Shown: piece by piece, positions 1 to 5,463 of the stretch
Layout: every line of letters starts with the position of its first letter
Position numbering within the stretch: the stretch's first letter is position 1
Origin: Pseudomonadota bacterium
Lineage (GTDB): Bacteria; Desulfobacterota; BSN033; WVXP01; G020346125
Direction: 5' to 3'
Length of the DNA: 5,463 bases
Assembly (NCBI GenBank): GCA_030672465.1
Contig: DAOVGJ010000062.1
Location: 1-5,463 of the forward strand
Position numbers and translations under genes: made by a program
Notes under the pieces: generated by a model
Told to the model about the DNA's origin: nothing
The model's database searches: none
Seen by the model: only the letters and a program-made list of their open reading frames with translations

Positions 1-62
1 GCCCTTCGGCTTTGCTCAGGGCCGTGAGCATGTCGAACGGCAGTTGGACTTTTTACGAAGCC
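1..62. repeat. Imperfect hairpin and tail resembling a dispersed intergenic repeat
   Basis: Positions 1-41 fold into a long imperfect hairpin. GCC at 1-3 pairs with GGC at 39-41, TTCG at 5-8 pairs with CGAA at 34-37, and GCTCA at 14-18 pairs with TGAGC at 25-29 around a six-base loop. It is followed at 46-62 by GGACTTTTTACGAAGCC. From memory, both the CCTTCG/GTCGAA palindrome style and the TTTTTACGAAGCC tail recur between genes in deltaproteobacterial genomes. Only one copy is visible here and it begins at the window edge, so it may be longer. Calling it a dispersed repeat is inference; the hairpin is directly visible. Confidence 0.5.
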
Positions 63-337
63 GCCAAATTTGACAATCCCTCATAGCTTAATGCTTATCT
101 GCCTTGCCCCTCCTTCAGACGGGCGGGCATACTGGGCATCAACCGACTTCGAGGGGTTTATCGAAAAGGGGGCATGCAGTCCCCGCCGAAGCGATTCCTA
201 GGAAGTTACGGGAGGAACGATCCCATCTGAGTATGCGAAGGCTCAACCGAATGAGCGGAATCTACCATCATTTCGGCATTAAGCACGTGGGGAAGGAAAA
301 TGAAGGCTCGAAATATGGTAATGGGGGATCCCTTCGG
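63..337. other. Stretch with no supportable gene
   Basis: No protein or RNA gene could be recognised here. A TTG-initiated plus-strand reading frame crosses positions 104-352, but it has no ribosome binding site and runs into the downstream minus-strand gene. A short GGGG/CCCC stem around CATGCAGT lies at about 169-184 but has no following T-run, so it is not a standard terminator. The segment is less AT-rich than the 690-840 spacer. It could be a decayed gene, an unrecognised structured RNA or plain spacer. No terminator for the neighbouring minus-strand gene is visible. Confidence 0.3.
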
Positions 338-661
338 TTATGCTCTTTTTAGGATAATGCTGTCCCTCCTCTTGGATACCCTGAACTTATCCCCCTCTTT
401 AAACCCAAGTTGATCGATCAATATCAGACGGCTGAGAGCAAGCGTTCCCCTCTTTCCTATGATGAGGACTTTCGTCTTCCTCTGCCTTTTCTTTTTCTCC
501 CTCTCCGTTATAATAGCTTTGATCCTTCCGGCCTCAACCAATGCGTCAAAATACATCTTCTTCAGAGAGGCCTTGGTCTGAATACCTAATTCCTTCATGA
601 TTTGTTTATCGGTGAACCCTTCCTTAACCAATTCGACAATGTCCTTTGATTTCTGTTTCAT
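338..661 (-). CDS. Small HTH plus AbrB/SpoVT-like DNA-binding protein
   Basis: This encodes a 107-residue cytoplasmic protein, probably a transcriptional regulator. Residues about 6-45 look like a helix-turn-helix: a first helix KDIVELVKEG, then FTDKQIMKELGI, then a further helix ending DALVEAG. A basic linker (KKKRQRK, about 56-62) leads to a C-terminal module at about 64-105 (IGKRGTLALSR, then LGFKEGDKFRV, then SIILKRA). That module matches the swapped-hairpin AbrB/SpoVT pattern of a GKRGT-type strand, LGxKEGD and a final IxLK strand. I chose the ATG at 661 because the purine-rich GGGGGAGAG lies just before it. An ATG four codons upstream (673) has only AT-rich sequence ahead of it. The gene stands alone, preceded by an AT-rich spacer. 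Its target is unknown, and autoregulation is only a guess. AbrB-type hairpins also occur in antitoxins, but no toxin gene is adjacent downstream. Confidence 0.82.
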   Translation of the reverse strand: MKQKSKDIVELVKEGFTDKQIMKELGIQTKASLKKMYFDALVEAGRIKAIITEREKKKRQRKTKVLIIGKRGTLALSRLILIDQLGFKEGDKFRVSKRRDSIILKRA

Positions 662-698
662 CTCTCCCCCCATTTTTGGATTTTTGTTTCACTTACAT

Positions 699-727
699 TT
701 ACTATGATTCAGAATAACTAATAACAA
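699..727 (-). promoter_or_regulatory. Possible promoter of the HTH/AbrB-like gene
   Basis: On the minus strand TTGTTA (722-727) is followed after 17 bases by TAGTAA (699-704). An overlapping CATAGT at 701-706 is an alternative -10 box at 15-base spacing. The match to the sigma-70 consensus is weak. What favours a promoter here is the location, about 40 bp upstream of the start codon in a strongly AT-rich spacer. AT-rich DNA produces such matches by chance, so this is tentative. Confidence 0.22.
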
Positions 728-797
728 AATATAACAAAGAACTTATTTTTTCAAAGAAAAAATTATTGACAAGTGTAAAAAATTTAACACCAGCGTA

Positions 798-1022
798 TCA
801 AGTTGAACTCCTTTTCCCAATCATATAAAAAAATTTGTTAACCGCGTACTGGTGAAACCTTCCAACTCTTTGGCCGCCCTTGATGCCCTCCACATCACAC
901 AGGATCAGCCGCTTAACCCCATGGATGTGGAAATGAAAAATCCCCTCAATTGCCTCCGGGGTCTCTTCCTTCAAATATATATTGCAACCCCTTTTGGTTT
1001 GAATTACTATTTGAAAAGCCAT
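798..1022 (-). CDS. Possible small hypothetical protein
   Basis: This is a 74-residue ATG-initiated frame. I do not recognise the protein. The composition looks like a small soluble basic domain: a beta-like start (MAFQIVIQTKRG), then KEETPEAIEGIFHFHIHG, KRLILCDVEGIKGG and RFHQYAVNKFFYMIGKR, with no signal peptide or membrane segment. The varied, globular-looking residues argue for real coding. Against it, the sequence ahead of the start (GGTAACTC) has no good Shine-Dalgarno site. It would be divergent from ribD, with 62 bp between the starts. A plus-strand frame at 852-1118 overlaps it but looks like its antisense shadow and also intrudes into ribD. If this is not a gene, the segment is ribD leader. 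Confidence 0.35.
   Translation of the reverse strand: MAFQIVIQTKRGCNIYLKEETPEAIEGIFHFHIHGVKRLILCDVEGIKGGQRVGRFHQYAVNKFFYMIGKRSST
803..829 (+). promoter_or_regulatory. Possible plus-strand promoter upstream of ribD
   Basis: TTGAAC (803-808) is followed after 15 bases by TATAAA (824-829), within AT-rich DNA. If used, it would give the ribD-lipB-lipA transcript a leader of about 250 bases. The spacer is shorter than the optimal 17, and the region also overlaps the end of a possible minus-strand small gene, so confidence is low. I found no better sigma-70 pair closer to ribD. Confidence 0.2.
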
Positions 1023-1084
1023 GAGTTACCACGTTCTCTCTATATCCCTTCCAAACTGAGATCATTAAGACAGGAATATTCAAC

Positions 1085-2182
1085 GTGGAAGATGAAATTT
1101 TTATGGAGAAGGCCTTAATGCTTGCCCGAAGGGGATTGGGTAAGACCAGCCCAAACCCCATGGTGGGGGCCCTGGTGGCAAAGGAAGGAAAGATCCTGGG
1201 CGCGGGCTATCATCGGCGATATGGTGGAGCCCATGCTGAGGTCACTGCCCTGAGGAATGCAAAGGGGGATGTGAAGGGCGCTTCGATGTATGTAACCCTA
1301 GAGCCCTGCTGCCACCATGGGTGGACACCACCCTGTGTGGATGCCATCGTAGGGGCGGGAATAAACCGGGTTGTGATCGGGACGCCTGATCCGAACCCCA
1401 GAGTTAATGGAAAGGGTATTCAGATCCTCCGGGATAGTGGAATCCACGTCAAGGTTGGCGTTTTGGAGGAACGGTGCCGGGAACTCAACGAAGCCTATTT
1501 CAAGTACATTCAAACGGGCATCCCTTTTGTCACCTTGAAATTTGCTCAATCCCTGGACGGAAGGATTGCAACCAAGACGGGGAATTCCCGATGGATAAGC
1601 TCCCCGGAGACCTTACGGTTGGCGCATAAATTGCGGTCGGTTCACGATGGGGTGCTCGTCGGCGTTGGCACCGTCCTCGTGGACGATCCCAGTCTCACCG
1701 TCCGTCTCGTAAAAGGGAAAAACCCTCAGCGCGTTATCGTAGACGGCAGATTGCGCATTCCCCTAAAAGCCAAGGTCCTCAATGATGAAGTGGTGGATAA
1801 AACCACCATCGTGACGACGGAGGGAGTGAATCGGAAAAAAGCCCAAAGCCTGAAACATTTGGGGGCCGAAATCTTATGGGCGGCGAAAAATTACCGGGGA
1901 GAGGTGGATATGAATGACCTGCTCGAGAAACTGGGTCGCATGGGAGTAACCTCGGTATTGGTTGAAGGCGGATCCCAGATCATCACCTCCTTCCTCAGGG
2001 AGAGGCTGGCGGATAAGATTGTGCTCGTGGTAGCCCCAAAGCTCATCGGCGAAGGGATCGAGGCCGTAGGAAACCTGGAAATCCGCGACTTACGTGAAGC
2101 CTTGAGGATTTCTCGGATGAAAACGAGGAAATTGGGTGATGATATCGTCATCGAGGGCTACCTTCAAAAGGGAAGGAGCTGA
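1085..2182 (+). CDS. ribD: Bifunctional riboflavin deaminase/reductase RibD
   Basis: This encodes a 365-residue cytosolic enzyme of riboflavin synthesis. It deaminates diaminohydroxyphosphoribosylamino-pyrimidine and then reduces the ribosyl group with NADPH, giving the ribitylamino-uracil phosphate. The N-terminal deaminase domain (about 1-145) has the zinc motif: H50-A-E52 with E52 as the expected proton shuttle, then EPCCHHGWTPPC with C75 and C84 as zinc ligands. The C-terminal reductase domain (about 147-360) starts TLKFAQSLDGRIAT, continues with SRWISS and GVGTVLVDDPSL, and carries the VLVEGGS dinucleotide-binding motif and VAPKLIG. Length is normal for the fused family. The start is a GTG with AGGA at 1072-1075. 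It yields MEDEIFMEKAL, which aligns with typical RibD N-termini such as E. coli MQDEYYMARAL, so it is preferred over the ATG at 1103. It leads a cluster with lipB 35 bp downstream. No FMN riboswitch sequence is seen upstream. Confidence 0.97.
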   Translation: MEDEIFMEKALMLARRGLGKTSPNPMVGALVAKEGKILGAGYHRRYGGAHAEVTALRNAKGDVKGASMYVTLEPCCHHGWTPPCVDAIVGAGINRVVIGTPDPNPRVNGKGIQILRDSGIHVKVGVLEERCRELNEAYFKYIQTGIPFVTLKFAQSLDGRIATKTGNSRWISSPETLRLAHKLRSVHDGVLVGVGTVLVDDPSLTVRLVKGKNPQRVIVDGRLRIPLKAKVLNDEVVDKTTIVTTEGVNRKKAQSLKHLGAEILWAAKNYRGEVDMNDLLEKLGRMGVTSVLVEGGSQIITSFLRERLADKIVLVVAPKLIGEGIEAVGNLEIRDLREALRISRMKTRKLGDDIVIEGYLQKGRS

Positions 2183-2206
2183 CCACGAACCGGAGCTGAT
2201 AAAATC

Positions 2207-2213
2207 AAGGAGG
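2207..2213 (+). promoter_or_regulatory. Strong ribosome binding site of lipB
   Basis: AAGGAGG lies four bases before the ATG at 2218. This decides the lipB start over in-frame ATGs at 2245 and 2254, which have no comparable site. The spacing is slightly short, but the pairing with the 16S rRNA tail is near perfect. Confidence 0.7.
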
Positions 2214-2217
2214 CTCA

Positions 2218-2988
2218 ATGGGATCCTCTCACTATAGATCGATCATGGGCTCCATGGAGAAAAAGGACTTCAAGCGAAGGGGATATTTGATCAACCTCGA
2301 TCTCATCGAATACCGGAGGGCATGGGATTTCCAGAGGGAAATCGTGGCCGCCAAGCTCAAATCAGACCTCCCGGATATCCTGATTCTCCTGGAGCATAAC
2401 CCGGTAATCACCCTGGGCCGGAGGGGAAATCGCCAACACATTCGAGCTTCTCCGGAAGCTTTGACTGCCGAGGGGATCAATATCTATCACGTCGAAAGGG
2501 GTGGTGAAGTAACCTACCATGGCCCCGGTCAGATTGTCGGCTATCCAATTTTGAACTTGAGGAATTTGCGCCGGGATGTCTCCTGGTACGTCTTCAACCT
2601 GGAGGAAATCCTCGTCAGGACGCTCATGGATTTCGGGATCAAAGGGACGAGGAATAGATTAAACCGTGGAGTCTGGGTGAGGAATTCCAAGATCGGCTCC
2701 ATTGGAGTGGCCATTACGAGGTGGGTAACCTACCATGGCTTCTCCCTTAACGTTTCGCCCAACATGAACCATTATTCCCTCATCACACCCTGTGGGCTTG
2801 AGGGAATCGAGGTCACCTCCCTGAAGGAGCTCCTCGGAAGAGAACCTGATCATCATCGGGTGAAAGATAGCATCTCTCGCCATTTTCAACAGGTCTTCGA
2901 TCTGGAATTGGTGAGGATGGATATGGAAGACCTCAAAATGACCCTGGTGATGCCTCATCCAGCTCATGGGAAAGTCCCTGGGGCATGA
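2218..2988 (+). CDS. lipB: Octanoyl-[acyl carrier protein]:protein octanoyltransferase LipB
   Basis: This encodes a 256-residue cytosolic enzyme that transfers octanoate from acyl carrier protein to the target lysine of lipoyl domains, the first step of endogenous lipoate assembly. All family hallmarks are present: LEHNPVITLGRRG (58-70), the signature RGGEVTYHGPGQ (94-105) with H101, the lysine of KIGSIGV (K158), HGFSLNV (H173 onward), and the catalytic cysteine in ITPCGLEG (C192). K158 and C192 form the expected Cys/Lys catalytic pair. The protein is somewhat longer than E. coli LipB (about 213 residues). It has about 20 extra N-terminal residues before the RGYLINL core and a C-terminal tail beyond the FQQVFDLEL helix that ends HPAHGKVPGA. 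The N-terminal extra could shrink if an ATG at 2245 or 2254 were used. It sits between ribD and lipA on the same strand, so cotranscription is likely. Confidence 0.97.
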   Translation: MGSSHYRSIMGSMEKKDFKRRGYLINLDLIEYRRAWDFQREIVAAKLKSDLPDILILLEHNPVITLGRRGNRQHIRASPEALTAEGINIYHVERGGEVTYHGPGQIVGYPILNLRNLRRDVSWYVFNLEEILVRTLMDFGIKGTRNRLNRGVWVRNSKIGSIGVAITRWVTYHGFSLNVSPNMNHYSLITPCGLEGIEVTSLKELLGREPDHHRVKDSISRHFQQVFDLELVRMDMEDLKMTLVMPHPAHGKVPGA

Positions 2989-3046
2989 TCAAAAGGCCTC
3001 GCTGCATAGATCCAACGGAACCTTTTCTTACGTAGGCTTGACCCTT

Positions 3047-3052
3047 GGGGAG
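3047..3052 (+). promoter_or_regulatory. Ribosome binding site deciding the lipA start
   Basis: GGGGAG lies ten bases before the ATG at 3063. It favours that codon over the in-frame TTG at 3045, which precedes the site, and over the ATG at 3072, which is 19 bases away. Confidence 0.5.
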
Positions 3053-3062
3053 AGCATACCAC

Positions 3063-3929
3063 ATGGAAAACATGCGCAAACCGCCTTGGCTGAAAAAACG
3101 CATAACGCTGGGAACGAATATCCAGAAGGTCTCCGCATTGCTCAGTGAAGCGCGGCTTCATACCGTTTGTCAGGAGGCCCATTGCCCCAATTTACCGGAA
3201 TGCTATTCGAGGCGAACGGCGACCTTTATGATTTTGGGTAATATATGTACCCGAGATTGCCGTTTCTGTGCCGTAAACCATGGAAGCCCTGTTCCTTTGG
3301 ATGAGGAAGAGCCGGGAAGGGTGGCCTTTGCCGTTGATCAATTGGGTTTACGTTATGTAGTTATCACCTCGGTCACCCGGGACGACCTCCAGGACGGAGG
3401 AGCACAGCAGTTCGTCAGAACTGTAAGGGCAATTAGGGAAAAACTGCCCCAAACTCTGGTGGAGCTGCTGGTTCCCGACTTTCTGGGAAATCCCTCTTCC
3501 TTGGACATCATCCTCTCCATCCCTCCCGATGTCCTCAACCATAACGTGGAAACCATTCCCCGTCTTTACCCCCGAGTACGACCGCAAGCCGATTACCGCC
3601 GCTCCTTAGCCCTGCTTGAAAGGGTTAGATCACGGAAGGCGCCCATACTCACGAAATCGGGGGTGATGTTGGGTTTGGGCGAAAGGCAATCCGAGGTGAT
3701 TCGGGTTATGCAGGACCTGCTGGATGTCGGTTGCAAGCTACTAACACTGGGGCAATATCTTCAACCCTCACGGCAACACTACCCTGTGATTCGATACCTC
3801 CATCCCGAGGAGTTCGAGGGCTACAAAGCACTGGGGGAAGGGATGGGATTCTTGGAAGTGGCCTCCGGCCCCTTTGTCCGGAGCTCTTTCGGGGCGGCTC
3901 AAATGTACCGAGATGCGAGCTTCCGCTAG
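3063..3929 (+). CDS. lipA: Lipoyl synthase LipA (radical SAM)
   Basis: This encodes a 288-residue radical SAM enzyme that inserts two sulfur atoms at C6 and C8 of the octanoyl group LipB attaches to E2 or GcvH proteins, sacrificing its auxiliary [4Fe-4S] cluster. The auxiliary-cluster motif CX4CX5C is complete (C36, C41, C47 in CQEAHCPNLPEC). The radical SAM motif CX3CX2C is CTRDCRFC (C62, C66, C69), preceded by TFMILGN. The C-terminal motif GPFVRSSF (269-276) carries the serine known to complete the auxiliary cluster; the usual final residue is tyrosine, here phenylalanine. Length is normal for the family. The ATG at 3063 is chosen from its ribosome binding site and the familiar start MENMRKPPWLKKRI; the ATG at 3072 would also give a normal protein. 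The gene follows lipB after 74 bp. Its stop overlaps that of the convergent gene. Confidence 0.97.
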   Translation: MENMRKPPWLKKRITLGTNIQKVSALLSEARLHTVCQEAHCPNLPECYSRRTATFMILGNICTRDCRFCAVNHGSPVPLDEEEPGRVAFAVDQLGLRYVVITSVTRDDLQDGGAQQFVRTVRAIREKLPQTLVELLVPDFLGNPSSLDIILSIPPDVLNHNVETIPRLYPRVRPQADYRRSLALLERVRSRKAPILTKSGVMLGLGERQSEVIRVMQDLLDVGCKLLTLGQYLQPSRQHYPVIRYLHPEEFEGYKALGEGMGFLEVASGPFVRSSFGAAQMYRDASFR

Positions 3930-4396
3930 ATTTCCAAAATCAGTTTCACCTTCAAGGGATCCAAGCGATAGGGACTTCCTCTGCCCTGATAGAACCCATG
4001 CTCTTCGATGAGATGGATTGCTAAGTCGGACCAGACGAGATTCTCCCCGGTTTCTATCTTTTCCAGCCTGATGTGTGTCTTGGGGTAGAGGCCAGGGTGG
4101 CCCCAGGGACAGGGCATTCTCCCCCGTGCTTCGTGCACTTCGACCTCAAATTTGTCCTCCACCACCACCGGGTCCCCCCAACCACCCCTCGCCTTCTCGG
4201 TGATGGCCTTTAACTTCTCGGCAATATTGCCGTGGCTGAGCCCCAGGGAATTGACCGTGCCCTGATCCTCGGTCAGAATCTCGATCAATTTCCGGGGATC
4301 ATTTCCCAGGAACCCCTGCTGGCACAGGCACAGAGGTCTCATGTTCTGCTGGATTCTATCTAACTCGGGGCTCTGTTTAACTGGACTGCCTTCCAT
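3926..4396 (-). CDS. Uncharacterised 156-residue protein with CPWGH motif
   Basis: I cannot assign a function. The protein is soluble, with no signal peptide or membrane segment. The N-terminal part (about 9-70) looks helical: PELDRIQQNMRP, GFLGNDPRKLIEIL, and LGLSHGNIAEKLKAITEKA. The C-terminal part (about 75-156) looks like a compact beta-rich domain: GDPVVVEDKFEVEVHEARGRMPCPWGHPGLYPKT is followed by TGENLVWSDLAIHLIEEHGFYQGRGSPYRLDP. C96, H100, H108, H128 and H133, plus C23 and C25, could in principle bind metal; this is inference. The overall style resembles hypothetical proteins I have seen in anaerobes, but I cannot name a family. The start is firm: GGAGG at 4402-4406 lies five bases before the ATG. 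The gene begins 21 bp after the reductase upstream, which implies an operon and possibly a shared redox role. Confidence 0.85.
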   Translation of the reverse strand: MEGSPVKQSPELDRIQQNMRPLCLCQQGFLGNDPRKLIEILTEDQGTVNSLGLSHGNIAEKLKAITEKARGGWGDPVVVEDKFEVEVHEARGRMPCPWGHPGLYPKTHIRLEKIETGENLVWSDLAIHLIEEHGFYQGRGSPYRLDPLKVKLILEI

Positions 4397-4417
4397 CTTT
4401 TCCTCCGCCGAAATCGC

Positions 4418-5463
4418 TCATCCAAACTTATCGAAAAAGATCAACTCCTGGGGAACCCCTTTCCTTGTCGTCAGCAATTCCATGCAAGAATTGACCATGG
4501 CGGGGTTACCACAGAGATATGCCTCTTTATTCGTTCCATCTCTTACGATCTCTTCCAGGACATCGGTGACGCGCCCTCGTTCCCCTTCCCAGCGATCCTC
4601 TTCTTGCGGCCTGGAAAGCGTGGGGATGAACTCCAGATGGGGAATCTCCTTCTTGAGCGCCTCAATCTCTTCCACGTAGAAAAGGCCCTCTCTATGGCGT
4701 GCCCCAAAGATGAGGGTGACCTTCCTGGGGATCTTCTCCTCCGCCACCTGGTAGAGGATCGACAAGATGGGGGCAAGGCCGGAACCCGTGGCGACCAAGA
4801 GAATCTCCCTATCGGAATCCCTCAGATAGAATTCGCCGTAGGGACCATTAAAGGAGACCTCATCCCCTTCCCGGAGGACCTCATGGATAAAGGTGGTAGC
4901 CAATCCCTCGGGCACTTTCGTAACCACCAGGGTGATGCTGGAGGGCTCATGGGCAGTCGAGGCGATGGAATAGGCCCTGTAGACCGATTCCGGACTTTCC
5001 TCATATTCGGGGACCTGAAACTGTATGTATTGGCCCGCCTTGAATGTGATGGTATCGGGTTCGATGAGCCGCAAACGCAACTCCTTGTTTTCACCGGTGA
5101 GGTTTCGAATCCTCTCCACCCGGGCCCGGAACTCCTTGATGAGAAAGAGTTCCGGTGGAATTTCAATTTCGATGTCCTCCCGGACCTTAATCTGGCAGGA
5201 GAGGCGGACGTTGTCCTTCACCTCCTCGGGCTCCAGATAGGGCGTCTCTGTCGGTAACAGCGGTCCCCCACCCTCCAGAACCTTTACCTTACAGTAACCG
5301 CAACTTCCCCTTCCCCCGCAGGCGGAGGGAATGAAAATTTCCTGGTCCATCAACGTGGATAGAAGCGTCCCTCCTCCGAGGACCTGGAACTCCTTCTCCC
5401 CCTGGTTGATGCGAATCCCACACTCCCCGTAATAGCCGAGGTAGGAGTCCGCAACCTCCAAGA
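4418..5463 (-). CDS. NqrF-like [2Fe-2S] ferredoxin/FAD-NAD(P)H reductase (5' partial)
   Basis: The visible 347 residues form a ferredoxin domain fused to a ferredoxin-NADP reductase-type flavoprotein, the arrangement of NqrF (the NADH-oxidising subunit of Na+-translocating NADH:quinone reductase) and of oxygenase reductases. In window numbering, C48, C54, C57 and C89 give the plant-type [2Fe-2S] pattern CX5CX2C...C (ACGGRGSCGYC, LSCQ). The FAD motif RAYSIAS is at 162-168, GPYGEF at 206-211, the nucleotide-binding ATGSGLAPI at 224-232 and CGNPAMV at 317-323, and the end FFDKFG is the usual C-terminal aromatic region. The frame stays open to the window edge. A TTG at 5461 could be a start, but no upstream ribosome binding site can be seen, and NqrF proteins carry an N-terminal membrane helix just before a YGEC-like segment. 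The gene therefore probably begins outside the window. Whether this is a true Nqr subunit or a stand-alone reductase cannot be settled here. Confidence 0.9.
   Translation of the reverse strand, partial: LEVADSYLGYYGECGIRINQGEKEFQVLGGGTLLSTLMDQEIFIPSACGGRGSCGYCKVKVLEGGGPLLPTETPYLEPEEVKDNVRLSCQIKVREDIEIEIPPELFLIKEFRARVERIRNLTGENKELRLRLIEPDTITFKAGQYIQFQVPEYEESPESVYRAYSIASTAHEPSSITLVVTKVPEGLATTFIHEVLREGDEVSFNGPYGEFYLRDSDREILLVATGSGLAPILSILYQVAEEKIPRKVTLIFGARHREGLFYVEEIEALKKEIPHLEFIPTLSRPQEEDRWEGERGRVTDVLEEIVRDGTNKEAYLCGNPAMVNSCMELLTTRKGVPQELIFFDKFG

Noticed and set aside
168..184. GGGG/CCCC stem as a terminator
   Set aside because: The stem is only four pairs, the loop is large, and no T-run follows on either strand.
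104..352. Plus-strand TTG-initiated frame of 82 codons
   Set aside because: It has a weak start without a Shine-Dalgarno site, no recognisable domain, and its end is antisense to the HTH/AbrB-like gene.
766..771. Perfect TTGACA -35 box on the plus strand
   Set aside because: No acceptable -10 hexamer occurs 16-18 bases downstream (the sequence there is around ACCAGC), so no promoter is called.
788..854. CACCAG ... CTGGTG inverted pair flanking the AT-rich spacer
   Set aside because: Only six bases pair cleanly (CACCAG with CTGGTG), and the inner bases do not extend the stem. Chance is a sufficient explanation.
836..1084. Possible FMN riboswitch in the ribD leader
   Set aside because: The conserved RFN-element boxes (such as AGGGGCGGGGTGAAATTCCC-type sequence) are not present on the plus strand.
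852..1118. Plus-strand frame of 88 codons upstream of and overlapping ribD
   Set aside because: It overlaps the well-supported ribD start in another frame, lacks a ribosome binding site, and reads like the antisense of the 798-1022 minus-strand frame.
1304..1336. RibD zinc motif reads HHGWTPPC rather than HHGRTPPC
   Set aside because: That position varies within the family (for example lysine in B. subtilis), and all zinc ligands and the catalytic glutamate are present, so no loss of function is implied.
4604..5257. Long plus-strand frame of 217 codons
   Set aside because: It lies entirely antisense to the NqrF-like reductase, whose motifs are unambiguous. It is a shadow frame.

Overview
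The window looks like bacterial chromosomal DNA of moderate GC content, most likely from an anaerobe related to the Deltaproteobacteria/Desulfobacterota. That placement is inference. It rests on the style of the protein sequences, on a dispersed-repeat-like sequence at the left end (an imperfect hairpin followed by a TTTTTACGAAGCC-type tail) that I associate with such genomes, and on an NqrF-like reductase of the kind found in anaerobes. I could not run any search to confirm it.

Layout. Positions 1-337 hold a hairpin-forming repeat followed by a stretch with no gene I can support. Positions 338-661 (minus strand) encode a 107-residue regulator-like protein with an N-terminal helix-turn-helix and a C-terminal AbrB/SpoVT-like hairpin. 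Positions 662-1084 are a partly AT-rich spacer that may contain one small minus-strand gene (798-1022). Positions 1085-3929 (plus strand) are a three-gene cluster, ribD-lipB-lipA. Positions 3926-5463 (minus strand) are two convergent genes: an NqrF-like [2Fe-2S]/flavin reductase that runs off the right edge, and downstream of it a 156-residue protein with a conserved-looking CPWGH motif and no function I can name.

How the genes work together. LipB moves an octanoyl group from acyl carrier protein to the lipoyl domains of 2-oxoacid dehydrogenase E2 subunits or glycine-cleavage H protein, and LipA then inserts two sulfurs. Together they form the complete endogenous lipoate assembly route. RibD carries out two consecutive riboflavin steps (deamination, then reduction). 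The plus-strand cluster is therefore a cofactor-biosynthesis unit, although the other riboflavin genes are not next to ribD. The reductase and the 156-residue protein are 21 bp apart and probably cotranscribed. A linked redox role is possible but not shown. lipA and the 156-residue gene converge so tightly that their stop codons share one CTAG.

I see no CRISPR array, intact insertion sequence, tRNA, rRNA or clearly novel defence or mobile system. The least explained items are the 156-residue protein beside the reductase, the two-module DNA-binding protein, and the left-end stretch.
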